This document shows, in pieces, positions 26,193-35,098 of a stretch of 64,000 bases of DNA. A program made the position numbers and the translations under genes. The DNA is from an uncultured Anaerolineae bacterium (GTDB lineage Bacteria > Chloroflexota > Anaerolineae > Anaerolineales > Villigracilaceae): assembly GCA_903822545.1 (NCBI GenBank), contig CAIJPN010000029.1:31175-95174 (forward strand). Reading direction: 5' to 3'. Below the pieces are notes generated by a model. The model was given only the letters and a program-made list of their open reading frames with translations. It did not search any database and was not told where the DNA came from. Every line of letters begins with the position of its first letter. The first letter of the stretch is position 1.

Positions 26193-28630
26193 TTAATACT
26201 CTCGTGCAGCAAAGCCACTCCAATGTTACGCGCCACCCGGAAAAGCTGGCAGGCATCCTTTTCTTCGCCCGGCGACTCGATCACCACCGCCACCGCCAAC
26301 TCCAGGCCCTGCCAGTCTGGCTGAGTTCCGCCGATGAACCACTGGCTGCCAGCCGGGGCATTGGTGCAGGTTTGCTGGCCCCAAAACGGGGTTTCGATGG
26401 CCAATTTGGGCATTTCAGCCTCAATTTTTGTGGATGGGAAAACCGCCAGCGGCTCTTTCCCGGCTGGCAGGATGACCCAGCCCGATTGACTCGTATCCAC
26501 GCTGGTGGCAAGATACGCAGCCGGTAACAGCCCACCGTTACTGATAGTGGCAGCCGCGAGAACCATTTGCAATGGGCTGATAAAGATCGCCTGGCCAGCG
26601 GCGCGGGTGGGCGGCTGTGAAACTTCCAGCGGCACCTGGGGTGATTGGAAAAACCCAAGCTTTTCATAAAGCTCGAGCCGACCTGCTTGGCTGGCAGCGA
26701 AACCAGCAAACGGGGCGGCAGCATCTCCCAGCGGGTACAAACCCTGGGTAGCGCGATTCAACAGTGGGGAGGTTTTATCCTGATTCAGCGTTTCACCAAT
26801 GCTGTCGAGCAGGTTCGCATCAAAAGTCGGGCTGGAACTCATCGCCAGGATTTCCCCATTTTGAGCGTTGAGCAGCACAATCGCGCCGGTTTTGCCTTCC
26901 AGCAGCGCATCGGCCACTTTTTGCAGGTTTAAATCGATGCTCAGGCGCACATCCAGCCCGGCGGGTGGCTGCCCATAGAGCAGGTGATCCCACCAGATCA
27001 GCAGTGTGGGGTTGCCGCGCAGCCCGCGCAGGTAATCATCCAGCCCGGCCTCGATGCCGCTTTGCCCGTAAACCGGATGAATATAGCCAACTACCGAGGA
27101 GAGTGCCGGGTATGGGTAAATGCGCTGGTATCCACCTGGCTCGCCGATGGTGGTATTGATGGGCTCGTTGTTTCGGTCAAGGATGCTGCCGCGTGGCACA
27201 TAGCGGTCTGAGATGGCACGGCGGGCATTATCGGTGCGCGCCAGCAGATCGTCGGTGCGCCAGACGGCCCACCAGCCGTTTGCCAGGGCAGTTGCCAGCA
27301 GCCCAAGCAGAACCAATGCGGCCATGTGCTTATAGGGCGCGGCATTGCGCAGCGGGGCGGGTTCTTCTTCGCTTTCACTACTGATGAGCAGCAGTAAAAG
27401 CAGCGCGATGAAGGATGTCAGCAGCGAAGAGCCGCCGTATGAGATGAAGGGCAGTGTGACACCCGTCAGCGGCAGCAGCCGCAGGTTGCCACCGATGATG
27501 ACGATGCTTTGGGCTCCAATATAAAGCGATAATCCGGCGGCTAGCAAACGCTGGAATTGCCCCGGCGCGCGCATGGCGACCATAAACCCGCGCATGACAA
27601 ACAGCGCGACCAGCGCGAACAGGGCAAAGCTGCCGGTCAGCCCGGTTTCCTCGGCGATGCTGGTGAAAATAAAGTCGGAGTGAGCCACTGGAACCAGGCC
27701 GGGCGAGCCCAGGCCAAGTCCGCGCCCGAACAAGCCGCCATTGGCAACCGCCAGCAGCGATTGGATGATCTGGAAAGAACGCCCGCTGGGGTCGTTCCAG
27801 GGGTTGAGCCAGGCTTCGATGCGCGCCTGGATGATGTTGACAAAGAAATACCCGGCCAGGGCGGTGGCGGCCAGCATTCCAAAGCTGATGAGCATTACGC
27901 GGCGGCGTCCGCTGGCCAGGTAGAGCATGGCGCAGTACAGGAAGGTGAAAATGGAGGCTGTGCCAAGATCGCGTTGGATGATCAGGATGGCTAGCGCTAA
28001 TCCGCTGATGAATAGCGTTGGCAGGATGGTGGGTAAGAGCCGGTTTTGGATGGGGTAATTTTCGGCGAAGTAGGCGGCCAGGTAGATGACGAGTAATAGT
28101 TTTAGCGGCTCAGATGGCTGGAAGTAGATTCCGCAGCAGCCGAGCCACAGGCGCGGGCCGGTATCTGCCGGGTTGGAGCCGAAGAAAAAGGTTAAGGCGG
28201 TGATGAGAATGCCCCCGCTGAGCCAAAGATATTTATAACGGCGTAAAAACCCCAGGTTGGGCGGGGCTTTTAATCCAATTAGCAGGAAGATGACCACAGC
28301 CAGCAGCCAGGCCATCTGGCGCAGCCCAAAAGTGTTGGTTAATCTCCAAATACTCAGCAGCCCCCAGCCTGCCATCAGCATGGCAGTGGGCAAGATGAAA
28401 GGGTCGGAATCTGGGATGCGGCGTGAGGTGATGCGTTGTGCCATCCAGGCGCAGGCCAGCCAGGCGGCGAAGCCGGCCCAGTGCCCCCAGCGAAGCCCGA
28501 TATCAAAACTGCGCGCGCGCGCCGCCGGGGCCAGGGTCAGGGTGATGCTCAGGATGAACAGAAACAGCCCGGCTATTTGCATGAGCCGGGCCTGGATCTG
28601 TGTGGCGGGAATGTGTTGTTCTTCGGACAA
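26186..28630 (-). CDS. RodA/FtsW (SEDS) glycosyltransferase fused to an inactive PBP-type transpeptidase
   Basis: 814 residues. Residues 1-430 are a SEDS polymerase with about ten TM segments. QPSEPLKLLLVIYLAAYFA and the HSDFIFTSIAEETG segment, which holds the conserved catalytic Asp, are present, as is ISYGGSSLL. Residues 450-814 follow the class B PBP plan (DRYVPRGSILDRNNEPIN, then DVRLSIDLNLQKVADALLEG). However, the SxxK site reads YPLGDAAAPFAG, and KTG is replaced in the TPFWGQQTC segment. The transpeptidase is therefore probably dead while the polymerase looks intact. The start is uncertain: TTG at 28630, or ATG at 28582. It follows MTA phosphorylase and the FHA genes in one transcript. 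The arrangement resembles the actinobacterial fhaA-fhaB-rodA-pbpA cluster, with rodA and pbpA fused. Confidence 0.88.
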   Translation of the reverse strand: MSEEQHIPATQIQARLMQIAGLFLFILSITLTLAPAARARSFDIGLRWGHWAGFAAWLACAWMAQRITSRRIPDSDPFILPTAMLMAGWGLLSIWRLTNTFGLRQMAWLLAVVIFLLIGLKAPPNLGFLRRYKYLWLSGGILITALTFFFGSNPADTGPRLWLGCCGIYFQPSEPLKLLLVIYLAAYFAENYPIQNRLLPTILPTLFISGLALAILIIQRDLGTASIFTFLYCAMLYLASGRRRVMLISFGMLAATALAGYFFVNIIQARIEAWLNPWNDPSGRSFQIIQSLLAVANGGLFGRGLGLGSPGLVPVAHSDFIFTSIAEETGLTGSFALFALVALFVMRGFMVAMRAPGQFQRLLAAGLSLYIGAQSIVIIGGNLRLLPLTGVTLPFISYGGSSLLTSFIALLLLLLISSESEEEPAPLRNAAPYKHMAALVLLGLLATALANGWWAVWRTDDLLARTDNARRAISDRYVPRGSILDRNNEPINTTIGEPGGYQRIYPYPALSSVVGYIHPVYGQSGIEAGLDDYLRGLRGNPTLLIWWDHLLYGQPPAGLDVRLSIDLNLQKVADALLEGKTGAIVLLNAQNGEILAMSSSPTFDANLLDSIGETLNQDKTSPLLNRATQGLYPLGDAAAPFAGFAASQAGRLELYEKLGFFQSPQVPLEVSQPPTRAAGQAIFISPLQMVLAAATISNGGLLPAAYLATSVDTSQSGWVILPAGKEPLAVFPSTKIEAEMPKLAIETPFWGQQTCTNAPAGSQWFIGGTQPDWQGLELAVAVVIESPGEEKDACQLFRVARNIGVALLHESINH

Positions 28631-28633
28631 AGG

Positions 28634-29500
28634 CTATTTCAAGTATTTTTTGACCAGCAGATCGAGCTTTTGGCGTGTGGCGGGCGGAATGACTGCCGGG
28701 TTGGTGATGAGCGCTGCTGCCAGGGCGCTGCCACACTCGCAGTGACGTTCTGCGCCCAGGTTGCGCGCCAGGATGCGCAGCGATTCCTGCGCCACTTCGG
28801 TGTTTTTGTTGAGGGTTTGGATAACCATCTCGACGGTAACGGGTGATTCGCTGATATGCCAGACATCATAGTCCGTGACGTGTGCCATGGTGGTGTAGCA
28901 CATTTCGGCTTCGCGCGCCAGGAAGGCTTCGGGCGAAGCTGTCATGCCGATGATGGACATGCCCCAGGCGCGATAGGCGTTCGATTCGGCCTTGGTGGAG
29001 AAGCGTGGGCCTTCAATGGTGATAAATGTGCCCCCCTGGTGAACGGTTGCGCCTGCCTGGCGCACTGCCTCGTAGGTCTGGGCAGAAAAATCACCGCAGA
29101 ATGGATCAGCTACGCCGATATGCGCCACCAGGCCTTCCCCGAAGAAACTGCGGACGCGGTCTTTGGTGTTGTCATAAATCTGGTTGGGGATGACGATATG
29201 GCCGGGCGCATAATCTTCGCGCAGTGAGCCGCAGGCACTGATGCTGATGACCCGCTCAACGCCCAGGCTTTTCAGGGCGTAGATGTTGGCGCGGTAGTTG
29301 ACTTCGGTGGGCGAAATAAAATGCCCAATGCCATGCCGTGCCAGGAAAGCCACGCGTTGGCCTTCCAACATCCCACTGACGATGGGCGAGCTGGGTTTAC
29401 CGAAAGGGGTTTCCAGGTTGTGTTCCTGGGTGTCGGTCAGGCCTTTCATACCATAAAGGCCTGAACCACCAATAACGCCAAATGCGAAGGGTTGTGACAT
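28634..29500 (-). CDS. mtaP: 5'-methylthioadenosine phosphorylase
   Basis: 288 residues from the ATG at 29500 (AAGGAG 6 nt upstream; the ATG at 29506 abuts the ribosome site). Purine nucleoside phosphorylase family. Motifs: GVIGGSGLYGM, phosphate-site ARHGIGHFISPTEVNYRANI, and the substrate-site FITIEGPRFSTKAESN and GMTASPEAFLAREAEMCY. It cleaves MTA to adenine and methylthioribose-1-phosphate. It lies within the cell-wall operon between fhaB and the SEDS fusion, an odd placement, and complements the MTA deaminase at 9.5 kb. Confidence 0.9.
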   Translation of the reverse strand: MSQPFAFGVIGGSGLYGMKGLTDTQEHNLETPFGKPSSPIVSGMLEGQRVAFLARHGIGHFISPTEVNYRANIYALKSLGVERVISISACGSLREDYAPGHIVIPNQIYDNTKDRVRSFFGEGLVAHIGVADPFCGDFSAQTYEAVRQAGATVHQGGTFITIEGPRFSTKAESNAYRAWGMSIIGMTASPEAFLAREAEMCYTTMAHVTDYDVWHISESPVTVEMVIQTLNKNTEVAQESLRILARNLGAERHCECGSALAAALITNPAVIPPATRQKLDLLVKKYLK

Positions 29501-29545
29501 TAGCATCTCCTTTTTTGCACTGAACGAAGCGATCGCGCAAGTGAA

Positions 29546-30007
29546 TTATAGCCCGGCTTGGCGGCCTGGTGTGGATTGGCGGGCTTGCATTCGCACCAGC
29601 AGGTGGATGTTGCCACACTGGATATCGTCCCCGTCAATCAGGATGGTCGCCGTGCGTAGTTTTTCTGCGTTTAACAGGGTGCCATTCCTGGAATTCAGGT
29701 CTTCCAGCCACCAGTGATTGTGGTGGAATGACACCCGGGCGTGGTATGCCGAAACAGTCGAGTCATCCAGGCGGCAGGCACAGCCAGCGTCGCGCCCGAT
29801 CAGGGCTTCTGGTTCAGAAAAATGATGGATTTTGTCTTGTGCAAGTGGGGAAGTTTCCACCAGGTCAATGGGTACCAACCGGTTCGCCATCTGGAGTTCG
29901 GCCTGGGACTTAAGTGTGCGCCAAATTAAAAAGAGCGCCCACCCCAAAAACGCATACAGCGCAAGCGCAGCCAGGATGCGCAGCCCTAACAGGATTAGTC
30001 CGCTCAT
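29546..30007 (-). CDS. FhaB-like TM + FHA domain protein
   Basis: 153 residues. One N-terminal TM helix (LILLGLRILAALALYAFLGW) is followed by a cytoplasmic FHA domain with ALIGRDAGCACRLDD, SAYHARVSF and LNSRNGTLLN, the phosphothreonine-binding loops. The ATG directly abuts the stop of the upstream FHA gene (TAAATG), so they are translationally coupled. In Actinobacteria FhaB/FipA-type proteins relay kinase signals to septal or wall synthesis. The same role here is inferred from the SEDS gene downstream. Confidence 0.85.
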   Translation of the reverse strand: MSGLILLGLRILAALALYAFLGWALFLIWRTLKSQAELQMANRLVPIDLVETSPLAQDKIHHFSEPEALIGRDAGCACRLDDSTVSAYHARVSFHHNHWWLEDLNSRNGTLLNAEKLRTATILIDGDDIQCGNIHLLVRMQARQSTPGRQAGL

Positions 30008-30832
30008 TTACAGATCGTTTTTCTTGAAGTTTTTCTCGTCGATCGGGTTTTTGAGTATGGCCGTTTGCCGGTTGGCTGAATTGGGTGAGAGTGGCCCGGT
30101 ACTGCCCGATCTCAGGCTTTGTGGCGGGGTATCCTGCCCAAAAACGATCGGCAGCCCGGCCAGTGAAATAACATCCCCCGGATACAGCACCGATTGGTTC
30201 ATGCGCTGGCCGTTGACATACGTCCCGCCAGTGGAGTTCAGATCAAAAATGATGAAGCGCCCATTGGCAAAGCGGATCTGGGAGTGATAGCGCGAAACCC
30301 GTGGGTCATCTACTACCAGGTGATTATCGAGCCTGCGCCCGATATTGGTTACAGATTGGGTGATGGTGTAGACTTTTGTGCCACCGACGATCAGGAACGC
30401 CGTACGCCCCGCTGGAGGGTCTTCGGAAAGAGCGGTTTCCATGTTGGCGGTTTCTTCGGGGATTTCTTCTTTGATGATGCTTGCTGTCACATCATCCACC
30501 GCCAGGGTTGGGTCCGTATCCAGGCTGATGCTGGGAGCGCCGTTGAACTGGACTCCCGCATCAATGGCAGCCAGCCGCAGGATTTTGGTCAGGCCATCTA
30601 GCAGGCGCTGGTCTTTTTGCCAGAGCGGCAGGGCAGAAGGATGAACTTTTAGGACAAACTGGTTGGAAATATTGGAGGTTGAAAGCTCACGGGTTGATAC
30701 ACTGGCGCGGACAGCCTCAGTTAAACGCTGGGCCAGCCGGTCGGGCAGCGATGGCGCCGGAAGTAGCTTGACAAGGTGAACCTCGATCAAGTTTTGGAGT
30801 TTGCGTTCAAGTTCGTTTAGTTGGATAGGCAT
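30008..30832 (-). CDS. FhaA-like protein (DUF3662 + FHA)
   Basis: 274 residues. The N-terminal 115 residues (LERKLQNLIEVHLVKLLP, then helix and LKVHPSALPLW) match the FhaA N-terminal DUF3662 domain. The linker is acidic and carries Thr residues. The FHA domain (190-262) shows TNIGRRLDNHLVVDD, VSRYHSQIRF and LNSTGGTYVNG. The usual SNGT reads STGGT. It is cytoplasmic, with no TM helix. It is the first gene of the wall operon, under a good promoter. In Mycobacterium, FhaA binds phosphorylated MurJ/CwlM-type partners; conservation here is a hypothesis. Confidence 0.85.
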   Translation of the reverse strand: MPIQLNELERKLQNLIEVHLVKLLPAPSLPDRLAQRLTEAVRASVSTRELSTSNISNQFVLKVHPSALPLWQKDQRLLDGLTKILRLAAIDAGVQFNGAPSISLDTDPTLAVDDVTASIIKEEIPEETANMETALSEDPPAGRTAFLIVGGTKVYTITQSVTNIGRRLDNHLVVDDPRVSRYHSQIRFANGRFIIFDLNSTGGTYVNGQRMNQSVLYPGDVISLAGLPIVFGQDTPPQSLRSGSTGPLSPNSANRQTAILKNPIDEKNFKKNDL

Positions 30833-30852
30833 ATCAAACCCAGAATAGAATC

Positions 30853-30881
30853 ATTATAGAAGAGCGCGCACTTTTTTGCAA
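30853..30881 (-). promoter_or_regulatory. Promoter of the FHA/SEDS operon
   Basis: Minus-strand TTGCAA (30881-30876), 17 nt, TATAAT (30858-30853), about 20 nt upstream of the FhaA-like ATG. Confidence 0.65.
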
Positions 30882-31014
30882 GCGTGAACTATCATATCGC
30901 TATGATTTTCCTATTATCGCTTTCCAGAAAATCCTTTCTTTGTTGATATTGTGCCCCGCTTTTGGGGCAAGCTCGCGGCTGCCACAAGCGCAGGTGCGCA
31001 ATATCCCTTAATCG

Positions 31015-31210
31015 TTATGGGCACAGGTTTTTGATGATAATTTCGCGTATCGCGCTGGCGAACATTTTTTCTCCGGTGGGGGTGCGATGGATTACGCTGT
31101 CAGTGAACTTCGTTGCCAGGAGAATATCCCACAGGTCAACATAATTCCAGCCAGGCTGGGATGACTGGGCCGAACATATCTCCGTTAGCCTGGCTTTTGA
31201 CCCGATCCAT
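31015..31210 (-). pseudogene. Remnant of an SGNH/GDSL-like hydrolase C-terminus, frameshifted
   Basis: Minus-strand reading gives MDRVKSQANGDMFGPVIPAW, then a stop. A second frame gives WNYVDLWDILLATKFTDS and VIHRTPTGEKMFASAIREII before TAA. The D-x-x-H spacing in DSVIHRTPTGEKM resembles block V of SGNH hydrolases. The two pieces look like one protein tail split by a frameshift. The N-terminal catalytic block is absent. It lies between the lipoprotein gene and the wall operon. Family call is tentative. Confidence 0.4.
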
Positions 31211-31218
31211 TCTCTTTT

Positions 31219-31821
31219 CTATGGTTTACTACATTCCCACACATACACCGGATGTTCTCCGCCCCAGGGGTAGCCCGGCGAGGATGGCTTGACGCCCACC
31301 TGGGCGCTCTCAGGCAGGAAGACGAAGCGTAAATTTTCCAGCCCAGCCGTTGCCGGGATGTCGAATCGCAGCCAGGCGTCGATTCCCTGGGCCGGGTAGA
31401 GCGGTGCGGTCAGGGCCATGTAATCGGGATAATCCTGACGGTGTCCGTAGGTTGGCTTCAATTCAGAGTTGGTGTAAAGCACACTAAAATGCTCGCTGGC
31501 AGGCAGGTTGATTTCGTTTTTGCCAGTGTTCTTAATGTAGATGTGCACCCAGAGAAATTTTTGTCCAGGCGAGGGGTTTCTCTCAGAACCGAATTCGGTT
31601 ACAAATTGCGTGTTGATTTCGGCGGATGCCATGCGAATTTGCAAATCCTGCCAGGTGGTCTGTTCTCCGGATGCAAAAGGTGTCGGCAGCGGCAGGACTT
31701 GTGTGGCTTGGGTAGTGGGGGTGGCGGTTTTGGGTGTGCTGGTTGGGGTAGTTTGAGCGCATCCGTTTGCCAGGGCCAGCGCAAACAGGCCAAGGGTCAG
31801 GAACAGCCATTTTTTGTTCAT
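31219..31821 (-). CDS. Lipoprotein with DUF4352-like domain
   Basis: 200 residues from the ATG at 31821, which starts directly at a lipoprotein signal (WLFLTLGLFALALANGC). A Thr/Pro-rich linker follows. The folded part (WQDLQIRMASAEINTQF, GQKFLWVHIYIKNTG, YPAQGIDAWLRFDIP) has the immunoglobulin-like beta pattern of DUF4352/telomeric-repeat-like lipoprotein domains. No enzyme motif is visible. It is probably outer-face anchored with an unknown binding role. Confidence 0.7.
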   Translation of the reverse strand: MNKKWLFLTLGLFALALANGCAQTTPTSTPKTATPTTQATQVLPLPTPFASGEQTTWQDLQIRMASAEINTQFVTEFGSERNPSPGQKFLWVHIYIKNTGKNEINLPASEHFSVLYTNSELKPTYGHRQDYPDYMALTAPLYPAQGIDAWLRFDIPATAGLENLRFVFLPESAQVGVKPSSPGYPWGGEHPVYVWECSKP

Positions 31822-31943
31822 AGGTTCACAGCTTTCGTTGTGGGTTGGACACAAGCTACTGTGACTGTATACGCTGTACTCACCATAAGGTTTCCGGGTG
31901 TGGATTTCTTGCTGTTGTTTGTAAAATTGGCGCTAACCCGACA

Positions 31944-32804
31944 TCATGCCAGGAATTCGAGCAAGCACTGGTTTACTTTTCCTGCTTCGTCGTGCTGCAC
32001 CCAATGAGTGGCCTGTTCAAACGGGATAAGTTGGCCATTTTCACAAAACTTCATGCTGGCTTCGGCCATTTCAAAACTCAAGGCTACATCTTTTTTGCCC
32101 CAAAGTACCAGGACGGGCATTTTTAGTTTAATGTTTTGTGGCATGGCCGGGCGTTGATGCACCAGGGCACGATACCAGTTGATCATACCGCTCAGCCCAC
32201 CGGCATTTTGATAGGCTTTCCGATACTCTTCCAGATCCCCTGCGCTAAAGGTGGATGGATTTCCACTCCCTTTGAGCATGGCGATCATCCCCGCGAAGTT
32301 ATTGCTCCCCATGAGCCATTCGGGCAACCCCGGTATTTGGAAGAACCCGATGTACCAGCTTTTTAGCATCTGACGGGGGGAGCCTCGCAGGAATTTAAAC
32401 ATGACTGCCGGGTGCGGGACGTTGAGAATCCCAAGTTTTTTGATCCTTTGTGGATACAAAATGGCCACTGTCCAGGCTACGGCTGCGCCCCAATCATGAC
32501 CTACCAGATTTACCTGCTCGATCCTAAAATGGTCCAGCAAGCCGACCACATCTTTGCTCAGTTCATCTAGCGTGTAGGCGCTTAATTCTTTAGGGGCGTC
32601 AGACAGGTTGTACCCACGCTGGTCTGGGATGATGAGACGGTATCCCTTGCCAGCCAATGGCGTTACCTGCTTCAGCCATCCTCGCCAGAACTCCGGGAAT
32701 CCATGCAGTAGCAGGATGGGCTCCCCATCTTGGGGGCCTGCGAGGACTACGTGCAGGTTGACTCCGTTGGTTTGGATTGTTACATGCACAAGCGTGGTAT
32801 CCAT
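31944..32804 (-). CDS. Alpha/beta hydrolase, epoxide hydrolase-like
   Basis: 286 residues. HGFPEFWRGW is the oxyanion segment. The nucleophile elbow GHDWGAAVAW has Asp as nucleophile, as in soluble epoxide hydrolases and haloalkane dehalogenases. The acid is in LWGKKDVALS and the base His in THWVQHDE. Cap-domain residues include a Tyr in KSWYIGFFQ. It lacks a signal peptide, so it is cytoplasmic. Epoxide hydrolase is the best guess. Confidence 0.85.
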   Translation of the reverse strand: MDTTLVHVTIQTNGVNLHVVLAGPQDGEPILLLHGFPEFWRGWLKQVTPLAGKGYRLIIPDQRGYNLSDAPKELSAYTLDELSKDVVGLLDHFRIEQVNLVGHDWGAAVAWTVAILYPQRIKKLGILNVPHPAVMFKFLRGSPRQMLKSWYIGFFQIPGLPEWLMGSNNFAGMIAMLKGSGNPSTFSAGDLEEYRKAYQNAGGLSGMINWYRALVHQRPAMPQNIKLKMPVLVLWGKKDVALSFEMAEASMKFCENGQLIPFEQATHWVQHDEAGKVNQCLLEFLA

Positions 32805-32854
32805 TAGATCATCCTGGTTGGCAAGGGATGTTTTCTTTCGGGTGTTGCTGCGGG

Positions 32855-35098
32855 TCAGTTGATTTTGCCCAGCCCGCGCAAGACTCGCTCGGGGGTCAGT
32901 GGGAAATCGTCGAACCAGACTCCGGTGGCGGCGTGGATGGCGTCTGTGATGGCGGGAGCCAGCGGCAGGTAGGGCAGTTCGCCAATGCCTTTTGCGCCGT
33001 ACGGGCCGACTTCCACAGGAACTTCCACAATGACCGAATCCACCTTTTCCGGGATATCCAGAATGGTGGGGATGAGATAGGTGCTGAACTGGTCGGTGAT
33101 TACGTAGCCGTTTCTGCTGATGAAGTTTTCCTGAATGACGTAACCCTGGGCTTGGATCACGCCGCCTTCGATCTGGCCTTCCAGAAGCGTGGGGTTGATG
33201 ACTTTGCCGACATCGTGCGCCGAAACAACGCGCACCAGCCGCACATGGCCGGTTTCAGTATCCACTTCCACTTCCACGGCCTGGGCGGCGTAGGTGTAGA
33301 GGAAGTTGGGATGCGAGTATCCGGTTTCTTTATCCATGGGGGTGGTTGTGGGGCCGTAGAAGGTGTACTCGACGGTGGCGGGACGCTCTTCATTCTGCCA
33401 TTTCTCCAGGGCTCGTTCGGCTGCGCCTTTAACGGAACTGCCCGACATGACCGTCAGCCGCGAAGCGGAGGCCGACCCGGCGCTGCCCATGTCGAGCGTG
33501 TCCATGGTGATCATGGTTACTTTTTCCATTGGGACGCCGATCACTTCGGCTGCGATTTGCGCAAGGATGGTGTGGTTACCCTGCCCGACTTCGCTGGCGG
33601 CGTTCCAGACAACTACTTCTTCGATTTCCGATTTTCCGCGAATTTCGACGCGCGTCCAGCAGTTTTCTTTGTAGCCAAAGCTGAAGCCGATGTTTTTGAA
33701 TCCAGCTGCAAAGCCGGTGCCGCGTTTCAGCGCGGGTTGGCTGCCGCTTAATAATAGGTTGCCTGTCCAACCGAATTTTTCCACTGCCGCATCCATCACT
33801 TCCAGAATAGTGGGTTTGTTTGGTGGGACAGTTCCTACCGCCATGGTGTCGGTTTCTTTTAGGGCGTTGATGCGCCGGATTTCGACCGGGTCAAGCCCCA
33901 GTTTTTCGGCCAGTTTGTTCATCTGCGATTCGGCCAGGAAGAGCGCCTGTGGTGCGCCAAAACCGCGGAAGGCCGCGCTTGGCACGTTGTTGGTGTAGAC
34001 GCCAATCACATCGGCTTTGACATTGGGGATGGCGTACGGGCCAACTTCGGTGATGGTGGAGTTACCGAGCACTTTGTTGGTGGTGTACATGTATGCGCCG
34101 CCATCGGCGATGAGTGTATTTTCGGCGGCCAGCAGCTTGCCTTCTTTGGTAGCGCCCCAGCGGGCGTACATCACCATCGGGTGACGTTTAGCGTGCCCGA
34201 TGAGCGATTCTTGGCGGCTCCAGGTGGTTTTGACCGGTTTCCCGGTTTTTATGGTCGCGATTGCCAGTACGATCTGCACCGACAGGTCTTCCCGTCCGCC
34301 AAATGCGCCGCCAATGACCGGGTACTGAACGCGCACCTTTTCGACGGGCAGCCCCAGCGAGTGGGCGATCTGTTTCTGGTCGGCATGTGTCCATTGGCCG
34401 GCAGATTTGATCGTTACCAGGCCGTTTTCATCCACGTAGGCCAATCCCGCTTCCGGCTGGAGATAGGCATGTTCCTGTGCCGGAACATGGTATTTGCTTT
34501 CGATGATGATGTCCGATTTGGCAAAGCCTTCTTCCATGTTCCCTTTGCGAATTTTGTCGTGGACGCAGACATTTGTCGCGCCGCGTTCGGGGTGCAGGAT
34601 GATGGCTTCGGGCCGGAGCGCTTCTTCCGGGTCGGTCAGTACCGGCAGGTCTTCGTACACCACTTCAATGAGTTTGCGCGCCCTGGCGGCGATTTCATCC
34701 GATTCGGCCACCACCACTGCCACCTGGTCGCCCACAAAGCGGACGATGGATGGGTCAACCCTCACCCCCGGCCCCTCCCCCGAAGGGGAACTCTCCCCTC
34801 CCCCTAAGGGGGAGGGGAGAGGGGTGAGTGCGACTCCGCACAGCACCGGCTGGTCGCTGATTTGTAAGCCATACTCATTCACCGGCACATCCCTGGCGGT
34901 CAAGATCGTCACCACACCGGGCACGGCCTCGGCTTTGGATGTATCCAGGCTCAAAATCCGGGCATGGGGACGCCCGGCGAACAGGATTTTTGCATATAGC
35001 ATTCCCGGCATCACCAGGTCGCCGGAATATTGCGCTTGCCCGGTTACTTTGCCGAGCGCATCGATACGTGGAGCAGGTTGTCCTACGATGGTTGTCAT
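32855..35098 (-). CDS. Molybdenum hydroxylase large (Mo-cofactor) subunit, xanthine dehydrogenase/CO-dehydrogenase family
   Basis: 747 residues. GGAGAAG lies before the ATG, and this ATG overlaps the stop of the small lipoprotein gene. Mo-pterin binding motifs are GAFGGREDLSVQI, SAAFRGFGAPQALF and EVGQGNHTILAQ. The catalytic Glu is in GAKGIGELPYLPLAPAI. The substrate cannot be assigned; it is not clearly a CoxL (no AYRCSFR loop). Residues about 91-114 come from an in-frame palindromic repeat and have no counterpart in the family. The FAD and [2Fe-2S] parts are encoded by the fused gene upstream at 35681-37105. Confidence 0.88.
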   Translation of the reverse strand: MTTIVGQPAPRIDALGKVTGQAQYSGDLVMPGMLYAKILFAGRPHARILSLDTSKAEAVPGVVTILTARDVPVNEYGLQISDQPVLCGVALTPLPSPLGGGESSPSGEGPGVRVDPSIVRFVGDQVAVVVAESDEIAARARKLIEVVYEDLPVLTDPEEALRPEAIILHPERGATNVCVHDKIRKGNMEEGFAKSDIIIESKYHVPAQEHAYLQPEAGLAYVDENGLVTIKSAGQWTHADQKQIAHSLGLPVEKVRVQYPVIGGAFGGREDLSVQIVLAIATIKTGKPVKTTWSRQESLIGHAKRHPMVMYARWGATKEGKLLAAENTLIADGGAYMYTTNKVLGNSTITEVGPYAIPNVKADVIGVYTNNVPSAAFRGFGAPQALFLAESQMNKLAEKLGLDPVEIRRINALKETDTMAVGTVPPNKPTILEVMDAAVEKFGWTGNLLLSGSQPALKRGTGFAAGFKNIGFSFGYKENCWTRVEIRGKSEIEEVVVWNAASEVGQGNHTILAQIAAEVIGVPMEKVTMITMDTLDMGSAGSASASRLTVMSGSSVKGAAERALEKWQNEERPATVEYTFYGPTTTPMDKETGYSHPNFLYTYAAQAVEVEVDTETGHVRLVRVVSAHDVGKVINPTLLEGQIEGGVIQAQGYVIQENFISRNGYVITDQFSTYLIPTILDIPEKVDSVIVEVPVEVGPYGAKGIGELPYLPLAPAITDAIHAATGVWFDDFPLTPERVLRGLGKIN
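34759..34828. repeat. G/C-rich palindromic element inside the Mo hydroxylase gene
   Basis: Outer CCCTCACCCC / GGGGTGAG arms and an inner 14-15-bp hairpin (34791-34805 with 34807-34821). It is read in frame as a Pro/Gly/Ser-rich stretch. Same family as the elements at 39445, 47053 and 57899. Confidence 0.85.

Noticed and set aside
30962..31144. 60-codon plus-strand open frame
   Set aside because: The minus strand here reads as a hydrolase remnant; the plus frame has no ribosome site or family resemblance.
32777..33751. 324-codon open frame on the plus strand
   Set aside because: Shadow of the Mo hydroxylase large subunit, which has all family motifs on the minus strand.
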